Source: Novosphingobium lindaniclasticum LE124
GTDB taxonomy: Bacteria; Pseudomonadota; Alphaproteobacteria; Sphingomonadales; Sphingomonadaceae
Assembly (NCBI RefSeq): GCF_000445125.1
Contig: NZ_ATHL01000040.1
Coordinates: 1-64,000, forward strand
Reading direction: 5' to 3'
DNA: 64,000 bases
A program made the translations under genes and the position numbers. Below the pieces are notes generated by a model, which was given only the letters and a program-made list of their open reading frames with translations, made no database searches and was not told the DNA's origin. Each line of letters opens with the position of its first letter. Position 1 is the first letter of the stretch. This document shows, piece after piece, positions 45,882 through 55,440 of this stretch.

Positions 45882-47312
45882 ATGGAAACGATAGAAAGCA
45901 CCCTCGCGGAACTGGTCCGCGTCTACGAGACCGCCGTCACTACTCTGAAGGCCGACATCGCCGCCTTTGTCGAGAACGGCACCCTCCCTCCCGCCGACCG
46001 CCGCGAGACGCTCGCATGGTGCTACCCGGAACTGCGCATCACCTACAGCGGTGTGGAGCGCGGCACGTTCTACGGCCGATCGTTCGGCCGCCTGAACGAT
46101 GTGGGGACATACGTCACCACGATCACCAAGCCTCGGCTTTTCGCGGACTACCTCGAAGAACAGCTGGCGCTGCTGCACGAAGACTACGAAGTGACGATCG
46201 AGGTCGGCGCGTCTCGGCAGGAGATCCCCTTCCCTTACGTCCTCGACGGCGTCGGCATGGGCAACGTGACCCCGCAGGAGCTGGCCGCCCATTTCCCCAC
46301 CACCGAACTGGCCCTGATCGGCGACGAGATCTCGGACGGCGTGTTCCGTCAGTCCGCCGATGAACCTCTGCCGCTGGCGCTGTTCGACGCCTTGCGCACC
46401 GACTTCAGCCTCGCGCGCCTGCAACATTACACCGGCACCAGCGTCGAGCACTGCCAGCGCTACATCCTCTTCACCAACTACCACCGCTATGTGGACGAGT
46501 TCGTGGACTGGGCGGGCCAGCAGATCGGCACCGACGGCTATACCGCGCTTTCCGGCGCCGGCGGCCTCTACCTCGACAGCCCGGTGGACAATGCCCGCGA
46601 GCGCCTGTCCGACACCGCCTGGCGGCGCCACCAGATGCCGGCCTACCACCTGATCCGCCCCGACAAGTCGGGCATCACGCTCGTCAACATCGGCGTCGGC
46701 CCGTCCAACGCCAAGACCATCACCGACCACCTTGCGGTGATCCGTCCCGAAGTCTGGCTGATGATCGGCCACTGCGGCGGGCTGCGCGAAGGCCAGCGCA
46801 TCGGCGACTACGTACTCGCCCATGCCTACCTGCGCGACGACCATGTGCTCGATCCGGTGCTGCCGCCCGAGATCCCGCTTCCCGCGATCGCCGAAGTGCA
46901 GCAGGCGCTGGCCTCGGCGGCAGAAGCGGTGAGCGGCGAAGGCGGCGCCAATCTCAAGAAGCGCATGCGCACCGGCACCGTCGTCACCACCGACGACCGC
47001 AACTGGGAACTGCGCTATACCGAATCCGCGCACCGCTTCAGCCTCAGCCGCGCCATCGGCATCGACATGGAAAGCGCCACGATCAGCGCCCAGGGCTATC
47101 GCTTCCGCGTGCCCTATGGCACCCTGCTCTGCGTTTCCGACAAGCCGATCCACGGCGAACTCAAGCTGCCGGGCCAGGCCAACCGCTTCTACGAGGAGGC
47201 CATCGCCAGCCACCTCAAGATCGGTCTCCACGCCTGCGACCTGCTCCGCGCGGAGGGCGAGAAGCTCCATTCCCGCAAGCTGCGCGCGTTCAACGAGCCG
47301 CCCTTCCGCTGA
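45882..47312 (+). CDS. amn: AMP nucleosidase
   Basis: 476 residues from ATG 45882 (GTG 45873 would add three residues); E. coli Amn has 484. The N-terminal Amn-specific domain and the C-terminal phosphorylase-like domain are both present: NIGVGPSNAKTITDHLAVIR, MIGHCGGLREGQRIGDYVLA, the family IDMESATISAQGYRFRVPYG and CVSDKPIHGE with the catalytic Asp. The enzyme splits AMP into adenine and ribose 5-phosphate, adjusting adenylate levels. It stands alone between strong terminators. Confidence 0.95.
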   Translation: METIESTLAELVRVYETAVTTLKADIAAFVENGTLPPADRRETLAWCYPELRITYSGVERGTFYGRSFGRLNDVGTYVTTITKPRLFADYLEEQLALLHEDYEVTIEVGASRQEIPFPYVLDGVGMGNVTPQELAAHFPTTELALIGDEISDGVFRQSADEPLPLALFDALRTDFSLARLQHYTGTSVEHCQRYILFTNYHRYVDEFVDWAGQQIGTDGYTALSGAGGLYLDSPVDNARERLSDTAWRRHQMPAYHLIRPDKSGITLVNIGVGPSNAKTITDHLAVIRPEVWLMIGHCGGLREGQRIGDYVLAHAYLRDDHVLDPVLPPEIPLPAIAEVQQALASAAEAVSGEGGANLKKRMRTGTVVTTDDRNWELRYTESAHRFSLSRAIGIDMESATISAQGYRFRVPYGTLLCVSDKPIHGELKLPGQANRFYEEAIASHLKIGLHACDLLRAEGEKLHSRKLRAFNEPPFR

Positions 47313-47368
47313 TCCTGCGGACATCGCCGGGCGGGTCCCTTGCCACCGTAGCAACCCGCCCCGCGCAT

Positions 47369-47399
47369 GAAAAAAGGGAGCCGGTGCGAACCGGCTCCC
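47369..47399 (-). terminator. Terminator of the M2 peptidase gene
   Basis: GGGAGCCGGT and ACCGGCTCCC pair perfectly around GCGA. On the minus strand the stem is followed by TTTTTTCATG, a clear T-run, about 50 bases after the peptidase stop. Confidence 0.85.
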
Positions 47400-47412
47400 C
47401 CAATCGGCTCGA

Positions 47413-47448
47413 AACGGCCCCGGCGAATCGCCGGGGCCGTTTCGTTTA
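47413..47448 (+). terminator. Terminator of amn
   Basis: AACGGCCCCGGCGA and TCGCCGGGGCCGTT are perfect complements separated by a single base (effective loop of about five). The plus strand continues TCGTTTA. The stem ends against the stop codon of the convergent peptidase gene. Confidence 0.8.
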
Positions 47449-49281
47449 CCAGCCTTGCTTCTGGCCCTTGTTCTGCTCGTCGAGCCACTTCTTCAGCGGC
47501 GCGAAGTAGTCGAGCATCGGCTTGGCGCTCATCTGCGGGGTGCCGGTGAAAGCCTTGAGCGCTTCCGGCCAGGGCTTCGACATGCCCATTTCCAGCATCT
47601 TGTTCAGGTTCGCGCCGACCTTTTTGTCACCGTAGAAGCTGCAACGGTGGAGCGGGCCCTTCCAGCCAGCCTGCTTGCACGCGGCCTGGTAGAACTGGAA
47701 CTGCAGGATGCGGGCCAGGAAGTAGCGCGTATAGGGCGTGTTGCCCGGAACGTGGAACTTGGCCCCGGCATCGAACCCATCGTCGCTGCGCGGTGCGGGC
47801 GGCGTAACGCCTTGGTAATCGAGGCGCATCTTGGTCCAGGCCTTGTTGTAGTCGGCAGGCTGGATCGAACCGTCGAAGATGCCCCAGCGATAGCGGTCGA
47901 TCAGCAGGCCGAAGGGCAGGAACGCCACTTTGTCCATCGCCTGACGCAGCAGGAGGCCAATGTCCTTGTCGGCGCTGGGCACCTTCGCCTTGTCGAGCAG
48001 GCCGATCTGCACGAGGTACTGCGGCGTGATCGACAGCGCGATGAAGTCGCCGATGGCTTCGTGGAAGCCGTCGTTGGCACCGTTGAGGTAGAGAAACGGC
48101 TGCTTGTTGTAGGCGCGCTGGTAGTAGTTGTGGCCGAGTTCGTGGTGGATCGTCACGAAGTCGTTCGAATCCACCTTGGTGCACATCTTGATGCGGATGT
48201 CGTCCTTGTTGTCGACGTCCCAGGCGGAAGCGTGGCAGATCACCTCGCGGTCGGCGGGCTTGACGATCATCGAGCGCTTCCAGAACGTTTCCGGCAGCGG
48301 TGCGAAGCCGAGCGACGAGTAGAAGCCCTCACCCGCCTTCACCATGTCGATCGGCGTGCGGCCCTGCGCCTTCAGCAGGTCGCCGATGTCATAGCCGAGA
48401 TCTCCCGCGCCCTTCGGCGCCACCAGCGGATAGATCGTGCCCCATTCCTGCGCCCACATGTTGCCGAGCAGGTCGGCGCGGATCGCCCCGGTGTTCGGCT
48501 GCACGGTATCGCCGTACTTCTCGTTGAGCTTGCGGCGAACATATGTGTGCAGCGCGAGATAAAGTGGCTTCACTTCGCCCCACAAGCGCTCCGTCTCCGC
48601 CGAGAACTGCTCCGGGGTCATGTCGTAGCCCGAACGCCACATGGCGCCGACATCGGCATAGCCGAGTTCCTTGGCACCCTGGTTGGCGATGCCGACCATC
48701 TTGACGTAGTCCGCCTTCATCGGCTTGCCGACATTGTCGTGCCAGGTCGTCCACATCTCGGCGAACTCGGCGGGCGTATGGGTCAGGTTGCCCATCTCCG
48801 ACTCGATATCCGAACCGTTGATTTCCTTGCCGTCCAGCGTCCCGCGGCCCTTGCCGTAAGTCGAGGCGAGGCGCGTGCTGATCTCGCTGAGCTGCGCCGC
48901 CGCGCCGGGCGTGGTCGGCGCGGGCAGGACGATGCTCTGACGCAGAATGCCCAGCTTGCGCGAAACGTCGGGATCGAGACCGGGCAATTTCGAGAACTTC
49001 GCCGCTTCCACCGCATAGTTTACCTGCTTCTCGGTGAGCAGCCCGTTGGACTGCGCCGCCAGCGCATCCGTGTCGTCGGTGAGGTAGGTGTAGTTCACCC
49101 AGTTGATACGGGCATTGTCGACCGAGAAGTCGAACAGATCCTTCTCGGCGGCGGCGATGAACTGCGCGGCGCCCTGGGCGGTCTCCGGGTAGGAAGGCGC
49201 GTCCTCGGCAAAGGCGGGCGCGGCCATGCCGAACGAAAGCCCGGCCGCAAGCGCGGCAAGCGCGGTGGATGCGAAATTCAT
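47446..49281 (-). CDS. Secreted M2-family metallopeptidase (peptidyl-dipeptidase, ACE-like)
   Basis: 611 residues from ATG 49281. A signal peptide ends APAFAEDAP. The zinc site HHELGH (about 379-384) is followed by the GANDGFHEAIGDFIALS segment that gives the third zinc ligand, as in angiotensin-converting enzyme homologues. VKPADREVICHASAWDV and the C-terminal GNTPYTRYFLARILQFQFYQ also match the family, as do LLGNMWAQEW and the chloride-region sequence. The enzyme should remove dipeptides from peptide C-termini in the periplasm. The GAGG ribosome binding site lies nine bases upstream. It stands alone on this strand. Confidence 0.93.
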   Translation of the reverse strand: MNFASTALAALAAGLSFGMAAPAFAEDAPSYPETAQGAAQFIAAAEKDLFDFSVDNARINWVNYTYLTDDTDALAAQSNGLLTEKQVNYAVEAAKFSKLPGLDPDVSRKLGILRQSIVLPAPTTPGAAAQLSEISTRLASTYGKGRGTLDGKEINGSDIESEMGNLTHTPAEFAEMWTTWHDNVGKPMKADYVKMVGIANQGAKELGYADVGAMWRSGYDMTPEQFSAETERLWGEVKPLYLALHTYVRRKLNEKYGDTVQPNTGAIRADLLGNMWAQEWGTIYPLVAPKGAGDLGYDIGDLLKAQGRTPIDMVKAGEGFYSSLGFAPLPETFWKRSMIVKPADREVICHASAWDVDNKDDIRIKMCTKVDSNDFVTIHHELGHNYYQRAYNKQPFLYLNGANDGFHEAIGDFIALSITPQYLVQIGLLDKAKVPSADKDIGLLLRQAMDKVAFLPFGLLIDRYRWGIFDGSIQPADYNKAWTKMRLDYQGVTPPAPRSDDGFDAGAKFHVPGNTPYTRYFLARILQFQFYQAACKQAGWKGPLHRCSFYGDKKVGANLNKMLEMGMSKPWPEALKAFTGTPQMSAKPMLDYFAPLKKWLDEQNKGQKQGW

Positions 49282-49523
49282 GGGGTATGCCTCATTTGTC
49301 TCTCTGATGGCGGGGAGACTAGTCGCCCGCTGCGTCAGATCAACTGTTGAGGAAGGAAGAGAAGGGAATAAGCAGGGGAGCAAAGCCCCCCTGCACCCCC
49401 ATGACTGTCGAGGTCACACCCTGCCTGTCCGTCTCGCGCCCATGGCGGCGTCGGGAGACATATAGGCTGCGCCGCAAGGAGCGCCCGACAGATAGGTCGC
49501 GCACAAGTTCGACATTCCGAGGG

Positions 49524-49544
49524 TCCGGGGGATCATCCCCCGGA
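49524..49544. repeat. Perfect palindrome downstream of the hydrolase gene
   Basis: TCCGGGGGAT and ATCCCCCGGA pair perfectly around one base, 15 bases after the alpha/beta hydrolase stop. No T-run follows. A second hairpin (GCAGGGG...CCCCCTGC) lies near 49373-49396 in the same gap. Confidence 0.6.
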
Positions 49545-49558
49545 ATCTGCCTTGTTCT

Positions 49559-50320
49559 TCAATCGAGCAGAAACTCCGCCATCGCCCTGCCCATATCCTT
49601 GAAAGTCACCGAAGACATGTGATTGCCCGGCGTCTCGATGTAACGCCCCTGCGGCAACGCCTCTGCCAGTTCCGGCGCCGAACCGTTATCATGATCCTCC
49701 GCTCCACAGACGCAGAGGGTGGGCATGGCGATCTGCGCGATGGCATCGGCCGAAGTATCGTCCACCGATTGCAAAAGGAGCCGCGCCGCAACACGATCGA
49801 TCTTCATCGACTTCATGAACGCCTGCGCGACAAAAGCCTTGTCGCCGCGCTCGATGGTGCCGAAGCGGTCGATGGCATCCACGAAGTGGGCGCTGCGCCG
49901 TGCCCAGCCGGAAAGGCCAGTGAGGCCCATGCCGCCGAGGATCAGCTTGCGCGGAGCGAGACCCGCCAGCACGCCGCGCACCGAAGTCCGCGCGCCGAGC
50001 GAGAAGCCGCCGAGGTCGTAGTCGGTGAAGCCGAGCGCGGCGATCACCAGCTTGAGGTCGTCGACCAAGACGTCAGCCGGATAGGCGGCGGGATCGTGCG
50101 GCGCACCGCTCTGGCCGTGGGCGCGAAGGTCGGGCATGAAGACCTCGAACCCGGCATCGGCGAGGATCTTCGCGTTACCGTACTTGATCCAGTTCACGTC
50201 GGCGCTGGAGAACAGGCCGTGGAGCAGCAGCAACGGCCGCGCGCCCGTGTCTCCCATCACATGCACCGCCAGATCGGTGCCCGCATAACCTTCGATGACT
50301 TCCTTGCGCAGATCGCTCAC
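49559..50320 (-). CDS. Alpha/beta hydrolase
   Basis: 253 residues. The oxyanion segment LLLLHGLFSSADVNW, the nucleophile elbow GGFSLGA (Ser107), and late GAEDHDNG and GNHMSS give the catalytic Asp and His. No signal peptide. The family covers esterases, lipases and C-C hydrolases, and the substrate cannot be told here. It starts directly at the stop of the upstream GFA-type gene (ends meet at 50320/50321), so the two are likely co-transcribed. Confidence 0.9.
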   Translation of the reverse strand: MSDLRKEVIEGYAGTDLAVHVMGDTGARPLLLLHGLFSSADVNWIKYGNAKILADAGFEVFMPDLRAHGQSGAPHDPAAYPADVLVDDLKLVIAALGFTDYDLGGFSLGARTSVRGVLAGLAPRKLILGGMGLTGLSGWARRSAHFVDAIDRFGTIERGDKAFVAQAFMKSMKIDRVAARLLLQSVDDTSADAIAQIAMPTLCVCGAEDHDNGSAPELAEALPQGRYIETPGNHMSSVTFKDMGRAMAEFLLD

Positions 50321-50764
50321 TTAGGGAACCTCCAGTCCTGCCGCCTTCCAGCGCGAGGCGACGCTTTCGGTCTCCGCGCTGTAATGTCTGGGCAGGTCCT
50401 TGGTATCGAGCCAGGCAGGATGCAAGCTTTCGCAGCCGGAATGCGCGGTCGGGCGGAAGAAACCGGGATCGTCGAAGCTGCCGAGGGTCAGGTCCATGTT
50501 GCCGCTGCTCTCGATGAAATCGAAGCCCAGCGGCGTGCCGCAATGCGCGCAGAACGGTCGGTGGGCGATGGGGGAGCTTTGGTACCAGTCCGGTTCATGC
50601 GCCCAGGCGACACCGGCTTTCGCCACTTGCACGAAAGCCGCCGCGAAGCCGCCGGTCGCCTTCTGGCAATAGCGGCAGTGGCAGAGATAGGCCTCGTCGT
50701 TCTCGACCTCGGCCTCATAGCGGATGCGGCCGCACTGGCAGCCGCCGGTCATGGTTCGGGTCAT
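50321..50764 (-). CDS. GFA-family (glutathione-dependent formaldehyde-activating type) zinc protein
   Basis: 147 residues from ATG 50764; a second ATG four codons later (50752) is possible. The cysteine pattern GGCQCGRIRYEAE, CHCRYCQKATGG and FCAHCGTPLGF is that of GFA/CENP-V domains, which bind two zinc ions. Only some members act on glutathione adducts, so the enzymatic label is by family. It is followed without gap by the alpha/beta hydrolase gene and is divergent from a small ORF at 50837. Confidence 0.88.
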   Translation of the reverse strand: MTRTMTGGCQCGRIRYEAEVENDEAYLCHCRYCQKATGGFAAAFVQVAKAGVAWAHEPDWYQSSPIAHRPFCAHCGTPLGFDFIESSGNMDLTLGSFDDPGFFRPTAHSGCESLHPAWLDTKDLPRHYSAETESVASRWKAAGLEVP

Positions 50765-50836
50765 GCAACGGAGAGTAACTCGGCCCCGCTGCTGAGCAAG
50801 CAAAGACATGGCACCGAGGCCGTGATAAACGGCCAT

Positions 50837-51073
50837 ATGGAAACAACGCACGACGAGACGAACGACGAAGACCTGCCGCTCAGCAGGCCGCAACGGCGCC
50901 TGCTGCGGCGCCTCTACAATGGACGGACCACGCCGATCATCGTCGACGACCGCCCGTTTCTAACCTACAAGGAAGCGGCGCGCCATCTTCTCACGCTTGA
51001 AGGCGAAGCCCGCGATCTCTCCTACGCCCAGATGAAAGCTTTCGCGGCCGGAGAAGATGCGGGCAAGGCTTAA
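50837..51073 (+). CDS. Small conserved-looking hypothetical protein
   Basis: 78 residues from ATG 50837. It is charged, with the basic stretch LSRPQRRLLRRLYNGRTTPI and then FLTYKEAARHLLTLEGEARD, both likely helical. No signal peptide or membrane segment. The ribosome binding site is weak (AACGGCC). It lies divergently from the GFA gene with 72 bases between. I do not recognise the family; the composition and codon use look coding. Confidence 0.6.
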   Translation: METTHDETNDEDLPLSRPQRRLLRRLYNGRTTPIIVDDRPFLTYKEAARHLLTLEGEARDLSYAQMKAFAAGEDAGKA

Positions 51074-51132
51074 ATCCTCATCGTTCCCGCGAATACGGGG
51101 GTCTCGCTTTTAGGGCTCACGCAGAGCAGAAC

Positions 51133-51166
51133 GAAAAAGGCCTGCGAAGCAAATGCTCCGCAGACC
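51133..51166 (-). terminator. Terminator of asd
   Basis: On the minus strand GGTCTGCGGAGC and GCTTCGCAGGCC pair over 12 positions (two wobbles) around ATTT and are followed by TTTTTCG, about 35 bases after the asd stop. Confidence 0.88.
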
Positions 51167-51199
51167 CTTTCCATCGGTGCGAGGTCCGAGTTCGCCGCG

Positions 51200-52225
51200 T
51201 CAGCCCTTCTTGAGGTGACGGCGGCCGAGCAGCTCGGCGATCTGCACCGCGTTGAGCGCTGCGCCCTTGCGCAGGTTGTCGGACACGCACCACAGCGCCA
51301 GGCCGTTGTCGACCGTCGAATCCTCGCGGACGCGGCTGATGTAGGTCGCGCCGTCGCCCACGGCTTCGACCGGGGTGACGTATCCGCCGTCCTCGCGCTT
51401 GTCGACGAGCATCACGCCCGGCGCTTCACGCAGGATGTCCTGGGCTTCGGCAGCCGAAATCTCTTCCTCGAACTCGATGTTGAGCGATTCCGAGTGGCCC
51501 ACGAAGACCGGCACGCGCACGCAGGTGGCCTGGACCTTGATCTTGGGATCGAGGATCTTCTTGGTCTCCACGACCATCTTCCACTCTTCCTTGGTCGAAC
51601 CATCGTCCAGGAAAACGTCGATGTGCGGGATCACGTTGAAGGCGATCTGCTTGGTGAACTTCTTCGCTTCGACCTGGTCGCCCACGAAGATGGCACGGCT
51701 CTGCTCGAACAGCTCGTCCATGCCTTCCTTGCCCGCGCCGGAAACCGACTGGTAGGTGGATACGACGACGCGCTTGATCTTCGCCTTGTCGTGCAGGGGC
51801 TTGAGCGCCACCACCATCTGCGCGGTCGAGCAGTTGGGGTTGGCGATGATGTTGCGCGCCTTGTAGCCGTCGATCGCGTCCGGATTCACTTCCGGAACGA
51901 TCAGCGGAATGTCGGGCTCCATGCGGTAGAGCGAGGAGTTGTCGATCACAACGCAGCCCTGCGCGGCGGCGCGCGGTGCGTGGATCGCGGTGGGGCCGGA
52001 CCCTGCGGCGAACAGGGCGATATCCCAGCCGGTGAAATCGAAATGCTCGATGTTCTTTACTTTGAGCATTTTGCCGGTTTCGCCGAATTCAATCTCGGTC
52101 CCGGTCGAACGCGACGAAGCCACCGCTGCGATCTCGTCGCAGGGGAATTCGCGCTCGGCGAGGATGTTGAGCATTTCGCGGCCGACATTTCCGGTCGCGC
52201 CGACGACGGCAACCCGGTAACCCAT
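51200..52225 (-). CDS. asd: Aspartate-semialdehyde dehydrogenase
   Basis: 341 residues from ATG 52225 (MGYRVAVVGATGNVGREML), with AGGAT upstream; the eleven codons before it are not family-like. The catalytic cysteine is Cys132 in NPNCSTAQM, the second key segment is YQSVSGAGKEGMDEL, and HSESLNIEFE carries the conserved His. The enzyme reduces aspartyl phosphate on the way to lysine, threonine, methionine and diaminopimelate. It stands alone, with a terminator after it and the lon terminator upstream. Confidence 0.96.
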   Translation of the reverse strand: MGYRVAVVGATGNVGREMLNILAEREFPCDEIAAVASSRSTGTEIEFGETGKMLKVKNIEHFDFTGWDIALFAAGSGPTAIHAPRAAAQGCVVIDNSSLYRMEPDIPLIVPEVNPDAIDGYKARNIIANPNCSTAQMVVALKPLHDKAKIKRVVVSTYQSVSGAGKEGMDELFEQSRAIFVGDQVEAKKFTKQIAFNVIPHIDVFLDDGSTKEEWKMVVETKKILDPKIKVQATCVRVPVFVGHSESLNIEFEEEISAAEAQDILREAPGVMLVDKREDGGYVTPVEAVGDGATYISRVREDSTVDNGLALWCVSDNLRKGAALNAVQIAELLGRRHLKKG

Positions 52226-52354
52226 TTCAAGATCCTTCTTAGCAAAATCCTGCGGCAAGGCGCGTGGCAGGAACGCGGGCCGTTACAGGGTGGGAGCCCA
52301 TCTGACAAGCGCCCTCACGCAAAAGACTTTCTTTCAAGCAGCCCTGCTCGATCG

Positions 52355-52403
52355 AAAATTGCCGGATCACCCTCTTTCCAGAAATGGATAGAGGGTGATC
52401 CGG
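52355..52403 (-). terminator. Terminator of lon
   Basis: CCGGATCACCCTCT and AGAGGGTGATCCGG are a perfect 14-bp stem with a 14-base loop that is itself partly self-complementary. On the minus strand CAATTTTCG follows. It begins seven bases after the lon stop. Confidence 0.9.
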
Positions 52404-52409
52404 CGGATA

Positions 52410-54818
52410 TCAGTGTGCCGTAGCGGAAGCCGTCGCGTTCTGGGGAGGCGCTGCCGCCAGTTCGTCCGCCTCGGTCCATTCGATGGCCTCGAGCGGCTCG
52501 GTCAGTGCCTTGGCCAGCACCTCGTCGACATGTGAAACCGGAATGATATCGAGACCCTGTTTCACGTTCTCGGGAATCTCCGCGAGGTCCTTACGGTTCT
52601 CCTCCGGAATCAGCACGGTGGTGATCCCGCCGCGCAGCGCCGCCAGCAGCTTTTCCTTGAGACCGCCGATCGGCAGCACGCGTCCACGCAGCGTGACTTC
52701 GCCGGTCATGGCGACATCCTTGCGCACCGGCACACCGGTCAGGGTCGAGACGATCGACGTGACCATGCCGATACCCGCCGAAGGACCGTCCTTTGGCACC
52801 GCGCCTTCGGGCAGGTGGATATGGATGTCCTTCTTCTGAATCGTCGAAGGCTTGATGCCGTAAGCGGGCGAGCGCGCCTTCACGAAGCTGAAGGCCGCCT
52901 GGATCGACTCGCTCATGACATCGCCCAGCTTGCCGGTGGCCTTGATCTGGCCCTTGCCCGGCACCGTCACGCTTTCGATGGTCAGCAGTTCGCCGCCCAC
53001 TTCGGTCCAGGCGAGGCCGGTGACGGCGCCCACCTGATGCTCTTCCTCGCCCACGCCATGGCGGAACTTGCGCACGCCCGCGAATTCGGCAAGGTTTTCC
53101 GGGGTGATCGTAACCTCGCTGGCCTTGCCTTCGAGGATCTGGCGCAGCGACTTGCGCGCCAGCTTGGCGATCTCGCGCTCCAAAGTACGCACGCCCGCCT
53201 CGCGGGTGTAGTAGCGGATCAGGTCGCGCAGGCCGTCCTGGGTCAGCGTAAACTCACCCTTCTTCAGGCCATGCGCCTCGACCTGCTTGCGCACCAGGTG
53301 ACGCTCGGCGATCTCGACCTTCTCGTCTTCGGTGTAGCCTTCGAGGCGGATGATCTCCATGCGGTCGAGCAGCGGCTGCGGCAGGTTCAGGCTGTTCGCG
53401 GTGCAGACGAACATGATGTCCGACAGGTCGATGTCGAGTTCGAGGTAGTGGTCCTGGAACTTCGCATTCTGCTCCGGATCGAGCACTTCGAGCAGCGCCG
53501 AAGCCGGATCGCCGCGGAAATCCTGCCCCAGCTTGTCGATCTCGTCGAGGAGGAACAGCGGGTTGGACTTCCCAGCCTTCTTGAGATTGGTGACGATCTT
53601 GCCCGGCAGCGAGCCGATGTAGGTACGACGGTGGCCACGAATCTCGGCCTCGTCGCGTACGCCGCCCAGCGACTGGCGGATGAACTCGCGGCCCGTCGCC
53701 TTGGCGATCGACTTGCCCAGCGAAGTCTTGCCGACGCCCGGCGGCCCGACGAGGCACAGGATCGGCCCCTTCAGCTTGTTCGTACGCGCCTGCACCGCCA
53801 GGTACTCGACGATGCGGTCCTTGACCTTGTCGAGCGCATAGTGATCGGCGTCGAGGACGGTCTGCGCTTCGGAAATGTCGCGCTTCAGCTTGCTCTTCTT
53901 GCCCCAGGGCAGACCCAGCAGCACATCGAGGTAGTTGCGGATGACCGTGGCTTCGGCGCTCATCGGCTGCATCGAGCGCAGCTTCTTCAGTTCGGCCGTC
54001 GCCTTCTCGCGCGCTTCCTTGGACAGGCGCGTGCTTTCGATGCGTTCCTGAAGCTCCTGAAGCTCGTTCGCTTCATCACCCTCGCCGCCGCCGAGTTCCG
54101 ACTGGATCGCCTTGAGCTGCTCGTTGAGGTAATATTCGCGCTGGGTCTTCTCCATCTGCCGCTTCACGCGGCCACGGATCTTGCGCTCCACCTGAAGCAC
54201 GCCGAGTTCGCCTTCCATGAAGGAGAACACCATCTCCAGCCGCTTGAGCGGGTCCGGCTCGGACAGCACGGCCTGCTTGTCGCCGACCTTGGCCGAAAGC
54301 TGCGCGGCAATGGTGTCGGCCAACTTGGCCGCATCCTCGATCTCGCCGAGCTGGTCGCCGGCATCCTGCGACAGCTTCTTGTTGAGCTTCGCATATTCGC
54401 CGAACTGCTCGACCACAGAGCGCATCATCGCGGCCGTTTCAGTGCCGTCCGCTTCAACCGCTTCGACGCGCTCGACCTGGGCCACCAGCATCTCGCCTTC
54501 GGCCGACTGCTCGGTGCGCAGCGTTTCCAGCTTGGCGCGTTCCTGCCCCTCGACCAGCACACGCACGGTGCCGTCGGGCAGCTTCAGAAGCTGCAGGACG
54601 CTGGCGATCACGCCCGTATCGTAAAGATCGTCGCGATCGGGGTCGTCGCAGCCCGGATCGAGCTGGGCGAGAAGGAAGATGTCCTTTTCACCCGCCATCG
54701 CCGCTTCCAGCGCGGCCACCGATTTCTCGCGTCCGACAAAAAGCGGCACGACCATGCCGGGGAACACGACGATGTCGCGCAGGGGAAGCAGCGGAAGCAG
54801 GTTCAAGGTCATATCCAT
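52410..54818 (-). CDS. lon: ATP-dependent protease Lon
   Basis: 802 residues from ATG 54818 ([20 protein letters not shown]); a second ATG two codons later is possible. The LAN substrate-binding domain, coiled-coil segment, AAA+ module with [13 protein letters not shown] and [10 protein letters not shown], and the protease domain with Ser in KDGPSAGI and Lys in [10 protein letters not shown] are all present. Lon degrades misfolded proteins and short-lived regulators in the cytoplasm. A heat-shock-like -10 (CCCCATAT) lies 68 bases upstream. It is monocistronic. Confidence 0.97.
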   Translation of the reverse strand: MDMTLNLLPLLPLRDIVVFPGMVVPLFVGREKSVAALEAAMAGEKDIFLLAQLDPGCDDPDRDDLYDTGVIASVLQLLKLPDGTVRVLVEGQERAKLETLRTEQSAEGEMLVAQVERVEAVEADGTETAAMMRSVVEQFGEYAKLNKKLSQDAGDQLGEIEDAAKLADTIAAQLSAKVGDKQAVLSEPDPLKRLEMVFSFMEGELGVLQVERKIRGRVKRQMEKTQREYYLNEQLKAIQSELGGGEGDEANELQELQERIESTRLSKEAREKATAELKKLRSMQPMSAEATVIRNYLDVLLGLPWGKKSKLKRDISEAQTVLDADHYALDKVKDRIVEYLAVQARTNKLKGPILCLVGPPGVGKTSLGKSIAKATGREFIRQSLGGVRDEAEIRGHRRTYIGSLPGKIVTNLKKAGKSNPLFLLDEIDKLGQDFRGDPASALLEVLDPEQNAKFQDHYLELDIDLSDIMFVCTANSLNLPQPLLDRMEIIRLEGYTEDEKVEIAERHLVRKQVEAHGLKKGEFTLTQDGLRDLIRYYTREAGVRTLEREIAKLARKSLRQILEGKASEVTITPENLAEFAGVRKFRHGVGEEEHQVGAVTGLAWTEVGGELLTIESVTVPGKGQIKATGKLGDVMSESIQAAFSFVKARSPAYGIKPSTIQKKDIHIHLPEGAVPKDGPSAGIGMVTSIVSTLTGVPVRKDVAMTGEVTLRGRVLPIGGLKEKLLAALRGGITTVLIPEENRKDLAEIPENVKQGLDIIPVSHVDEVLAKALTEPLEAIEWTEADELAAAPPQNATASATAH

Positions 54819-54885
54819 TTCAACACACACGCGGGACGGCTGAGAGCCCCCCGGCCTTTCCCGAGACGACATGGGGCGCGGGACG

Positions 54886-54913
54886 ATATGGGGTCTGTCG
54901 CGCCCCACGCAAT
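54886..54913 (-). promoter_or_regulatory. Possible heat-shock (sigma-32) promoter of lon
   Basis: On the minus strand CCCCATAT (54893-54886) fits the sigma-32 -10 pattern CCCCATNT; ATTGCG stands 14 bases upstream in place of CTTGAA, matching only the TTG core. A separate TATATT lies further upstream near 55012. The site is offered as a candidate because lon is usually heat-inducible. Confidence 0.35.
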
Positions 54914-55103
54914 GGGATCGGCGCCGAAAGACTGTGGAAGCGCCGGTCGCACCCCTTCACCCCTCCCCTGCCCCCGTTCCAAAGAACGACGGAGCCCTGG
55001 TTCAATATAGCGCGATTTTCCGTGTCTCTCGCCATGTTTCACGCAAATTCGCCGTCCTCACGCCCCCGCGCCATCGCTGGGGGGCGTGATACCCCAGGCC
55101 GGC

Positions 55104-55439
55104 TCAGAACGGCATCTTGAAGCCCGGCGGCAGGCCCATGCCCTGCTGCGCCTTGGCAAGTTCCTCTCCAGCGACCGAGTCGGCCTTGACGCGCGCATCG
55201 TTGTAAGCCGCCGCGATCAGGTCTTCGAGGATCTGCTTCTCGCCCGGCTGCATCAGGCTGTCGTCGATCGACACGCCGATCACGCGGCCCTTGGCCGAGC
55301 AGCGGATCTTGACCAGACCGCCGCCCGAAAGCCCTTCGACTTCCATTGCATCCAGCTTGGTCTGAGCCTGGTCCATCTGCTTCTGGATGGTCTCCGCCGC
55401 CTGCTGGGCCGCCTTGAGCATCTCTTCCATCGATTTCAT
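55104..55439 (-). CDS. YbaB/EbfC-family nucleoid-associated protein
   Basis: 111 residues from ATG 55439 (MKSMEEMLKAAQQAAE). The sequence shows the YbaB pattern: an N-terminal helix with KQMDQAQTKLDAMEVEG, the GGGLVKIRCSAKGRVIGVSI strand pair, and a C-terminal helix LIAAAYNDARVKADSVAGE ending in a Gly/Met/Pro tail. The family forms dimers that bind DNA. It is one base downstream of the dnaX stop, the standard pairing dnaX-ybaB; recR is not next to it here. A longer in-frame start exists but lies in the dnaX coding region. Confidence 0.93.
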   Translation of the reverse strand: MKSMEEMLKAAQQAAETIQKQMDQAQTKLDAMEVEGLSGGGLVKIRCSAKGRVIGVSIDDSLMQPGEKQILEDLIAAAYNDARVKADSVAGEELAKAQQGMGLPPGFKMPF

Positions 55440-55440
55440 T

